DNA from: Leptospiraceae bacterium
GTDB lineage: Bacteria > Spirochaetota > Leptospiria > Leptospirales > Leptospiraceae
DNA length: 6,060 bases
Assembly (NCBI GenBank): GCA_027485405.1
Contig: JAIXRB010000219.1
Coordinates: 1 to 6,060 of the forward strand
Direction: 5' to 3'
Made by a program: the position numbers and the translations under genes. The notes beneath the pieces are model-generated. The model was given only the letters and a program-made list of their open reading frames with translations. It was not told where the DNA came from and made no database searches. Positions 5,211 to 6,060 of the stretch are shown piece after piece. Position 1 is the first letter of the stretch. Each line of letters begins with the position of its first letter.

Positions 5211-5975
5211 ATGTGTGAACTTTTAGGGATGAGTGCCAATACTCCGACGGATTTGAGATTCAGTTTTGCTGGATTTCGAGAGCGCGGGGGGAACACGAAC
5301 CATCACAAAGATGGCTGGGGTGCCGCGTTTTATAAAGGAAAGACCGCTCAAGTCTTTTTGGATCCCGAACCTTGCTCCAAATCGGGGCTCGCCGAATTCT
5401 TAAAAAAAAATCCAGTTGCGAGCCAGATCTCGATTGCACATATTCGAAAGGCAAACAGTGGAAAGGTGGATCTAGTCAACACGCATCCTTTCCAAAGAGA
5501 ACTTTGGGGCACCCTTTGGGTATTTGCCCACAATGGACAACGTAAGAAAGCGAAAAAATTCGCCGTAACTCACTTTTTGCCCCTTGGCACAACTGACAGT
5601 GAATATCTATTTTGTTATATCTTAGATAAATTGAAAAGCAAGTTTTCCCAAAGACCCAAAGATTCAATTTTGCGAGCTTTTCTAAAAAACACTATAGACA
5701 GCTTGCATAATCTAGGTGTTATGAATCTTTTGTTTTCAGATTCCCAATTCTTGTATGTTTATTGTTCTACAAACCTTCATTATATTACTAGAAAAGCTCC
5801 CTTCGGAAAAGCAAAGTTAAAAGATCATTCTATGACCGTTGACTTTTCGAAAATTACAAATTCTAAAGACATTGTGACTGTGATTGCAACTGAAGCTCTG
5901 ACCACTAACGAAACTTGGCATAAGATGAACAAAGGTGAGTTTCTGGTATTTTCGAAAGGGGTGGCAGAGGGATGA
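5211..5975 (+). CDS. yafJ: Class II glutamine amidotransferase, YafJ type
   Basis: The 254-residue protein is a close match over its full length to E. coli YafJ (255 residues), a class II (Ntn-type) glutamine amidotransferase of unassigned acceptor. Cys2, exposed when the initiator Met is removed, is the expected nucleophile that releases ammonia from glutamine. Family blocks in order: MCELLGMSAN (1-10), HKDGWG (32-37), AHIRKAN (76-82), NTHPF (90-94), AHNGQ (106-110), TDSE (128-131), YCSTNLHYITRKAPFG (184-199), IATEALTTNETW (225-236) and GE (242-243). No signal peptide, so cytoplasmic. The start is fixed by the need for Cys at position 2; AGGA at 5199-5202 is well spaced. An A9 tract at 5402-5410 lies in the codons for Leu64 to Asn67. 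No synthase domain is attached and no partner gene is adjacent, so the physiological substrate cannot be inferred from context. Confidence 0.95.
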   Translation: MCELLGMSANTPTDLRFSFAGFRERGGNTNHHKDGWGAAFYKGKTAQVFLDPEPCSKSGLAEFLKKNPVASQISIAHIRKANSGKVDLVNTHPFQRELWGTLWVFAHNGQRKKAKKFAVTHFLPLGTTDSEYLFCYILDKLKSKFSQRPKDSILRAFLKNTIDSLHNLGVMNLLFSDSQFLYVYCSTNLHYITRKAPFGKAKLKDHSMTVDFSKITNSKDIVTVIATEALTTNETWHKMNKGEFLVFSKGVAEG

Positions 5976-6017
5976 GGAGGGGATTCTTTACTTTGATTAG
6001 AAAATGAAAAATTCGTA

Positions 6018-6060
6018 ATGCGCCAAGTATTAAACCTGTTTTGGTTTTTTATTTCTTTTA
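6018..6060 (+). CDS. Possible start of an exported protein (partial)
   Basis: An ATG at 6018 opens a frame to the window edge: MRQVLNLFWFFISF, a basic residue followed by a hydrophobic run as in a signal peptide. No ribosome binding site is close; an AGGAGG at 5975-5980 is 37 bases away. The AT-rich composition makes a hydrophobic frame easy to get by chance, and minus-strand frames are also open here, so this is tentative. Confidence 0.3.
   Translation, partial: MRQVLNLFWFFISF

Noticed and set aside
5260..5667. Three minus-strand frames opposite yafJ
   Set aside because: YafJ is conserved end to end on the plus strand; these are shadows.
5972..6007. ATG at 5972 overlapping the yafJ stop
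   Set aside because: It stops after 11 codons.
6031..6060. Possible tail of a minus-strand gene entering from the right
   Set aside because: A short Lys-rich frame ends near 6031, but only about nine codons are visible and the AT-rich base composition makes it uninformative.

Overview
The window looks like a chromosomal stretch from a spirochaete of the genus Leptospira or a close relative. This rests on protein character: a TRL-like lipoprotein pair, a DUF5329 protein, a stand-alone ruvA without ruvB or ruvC beside it, GTG and TTG starts with weak ribosome binding sites, and moderate to low GC judged by eye. No database search was possible, so the genus is an inference. There is no rRNA, tRNA, CRISPR array, transposase or prophage gene.

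Layout, left to right. At 1-102 an open frame on the plus strand looks like the tail of an upstream gene. A GTG-started gene at 207-1751 encodes a membrane-anchored TPR protein ending in a domain that resembles an Mrr-type restriction endonuclease, but with the catalytic residues replaced. Its 3' end overlaps a predicted lipoprotein gene (1711-2295). That gene converges on ruvA (minus strand, 2314-2907), the DNA-binding subunit of the Holliday-junction branch migration complex. Divergently from ruvA run a double-hotdog thioesterase-like gene (2991-3836) and a secreted DUF5329 protein (3893-4270). These converge on a two-gene minus-strand operon (5051 down to 4287): a TRL-family lipoprotein and, three bases downstream, a protein that looks like a strongly diverged copy of the same fold. 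A good sigma70-type promoter (5078-5105) serves this operon. Divergent to it is a well-conserved yafJ-type class II glutamine amidotransferase (5211-5975). The last 43 bases may hold the start of another exported protein.

The genes do not form one recognisable pathway. They are short transcription units of mixed function: recombination and repair (ruvA), probable lipid or acyl-thioester metabolism (hotdog protein), amidotransfer (yafJ) and a high share of envelope or secreted proteins of unknown role (lipoprotein, DUF5329, two TRL-like). The most unusual items are the TPR plus inactivated Mrr-like fusion, the altered acidic pin and second helix-hairpin-helix of RuvA, and the diverged TRL pair. 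I do not see a convincing new multi-gene system.
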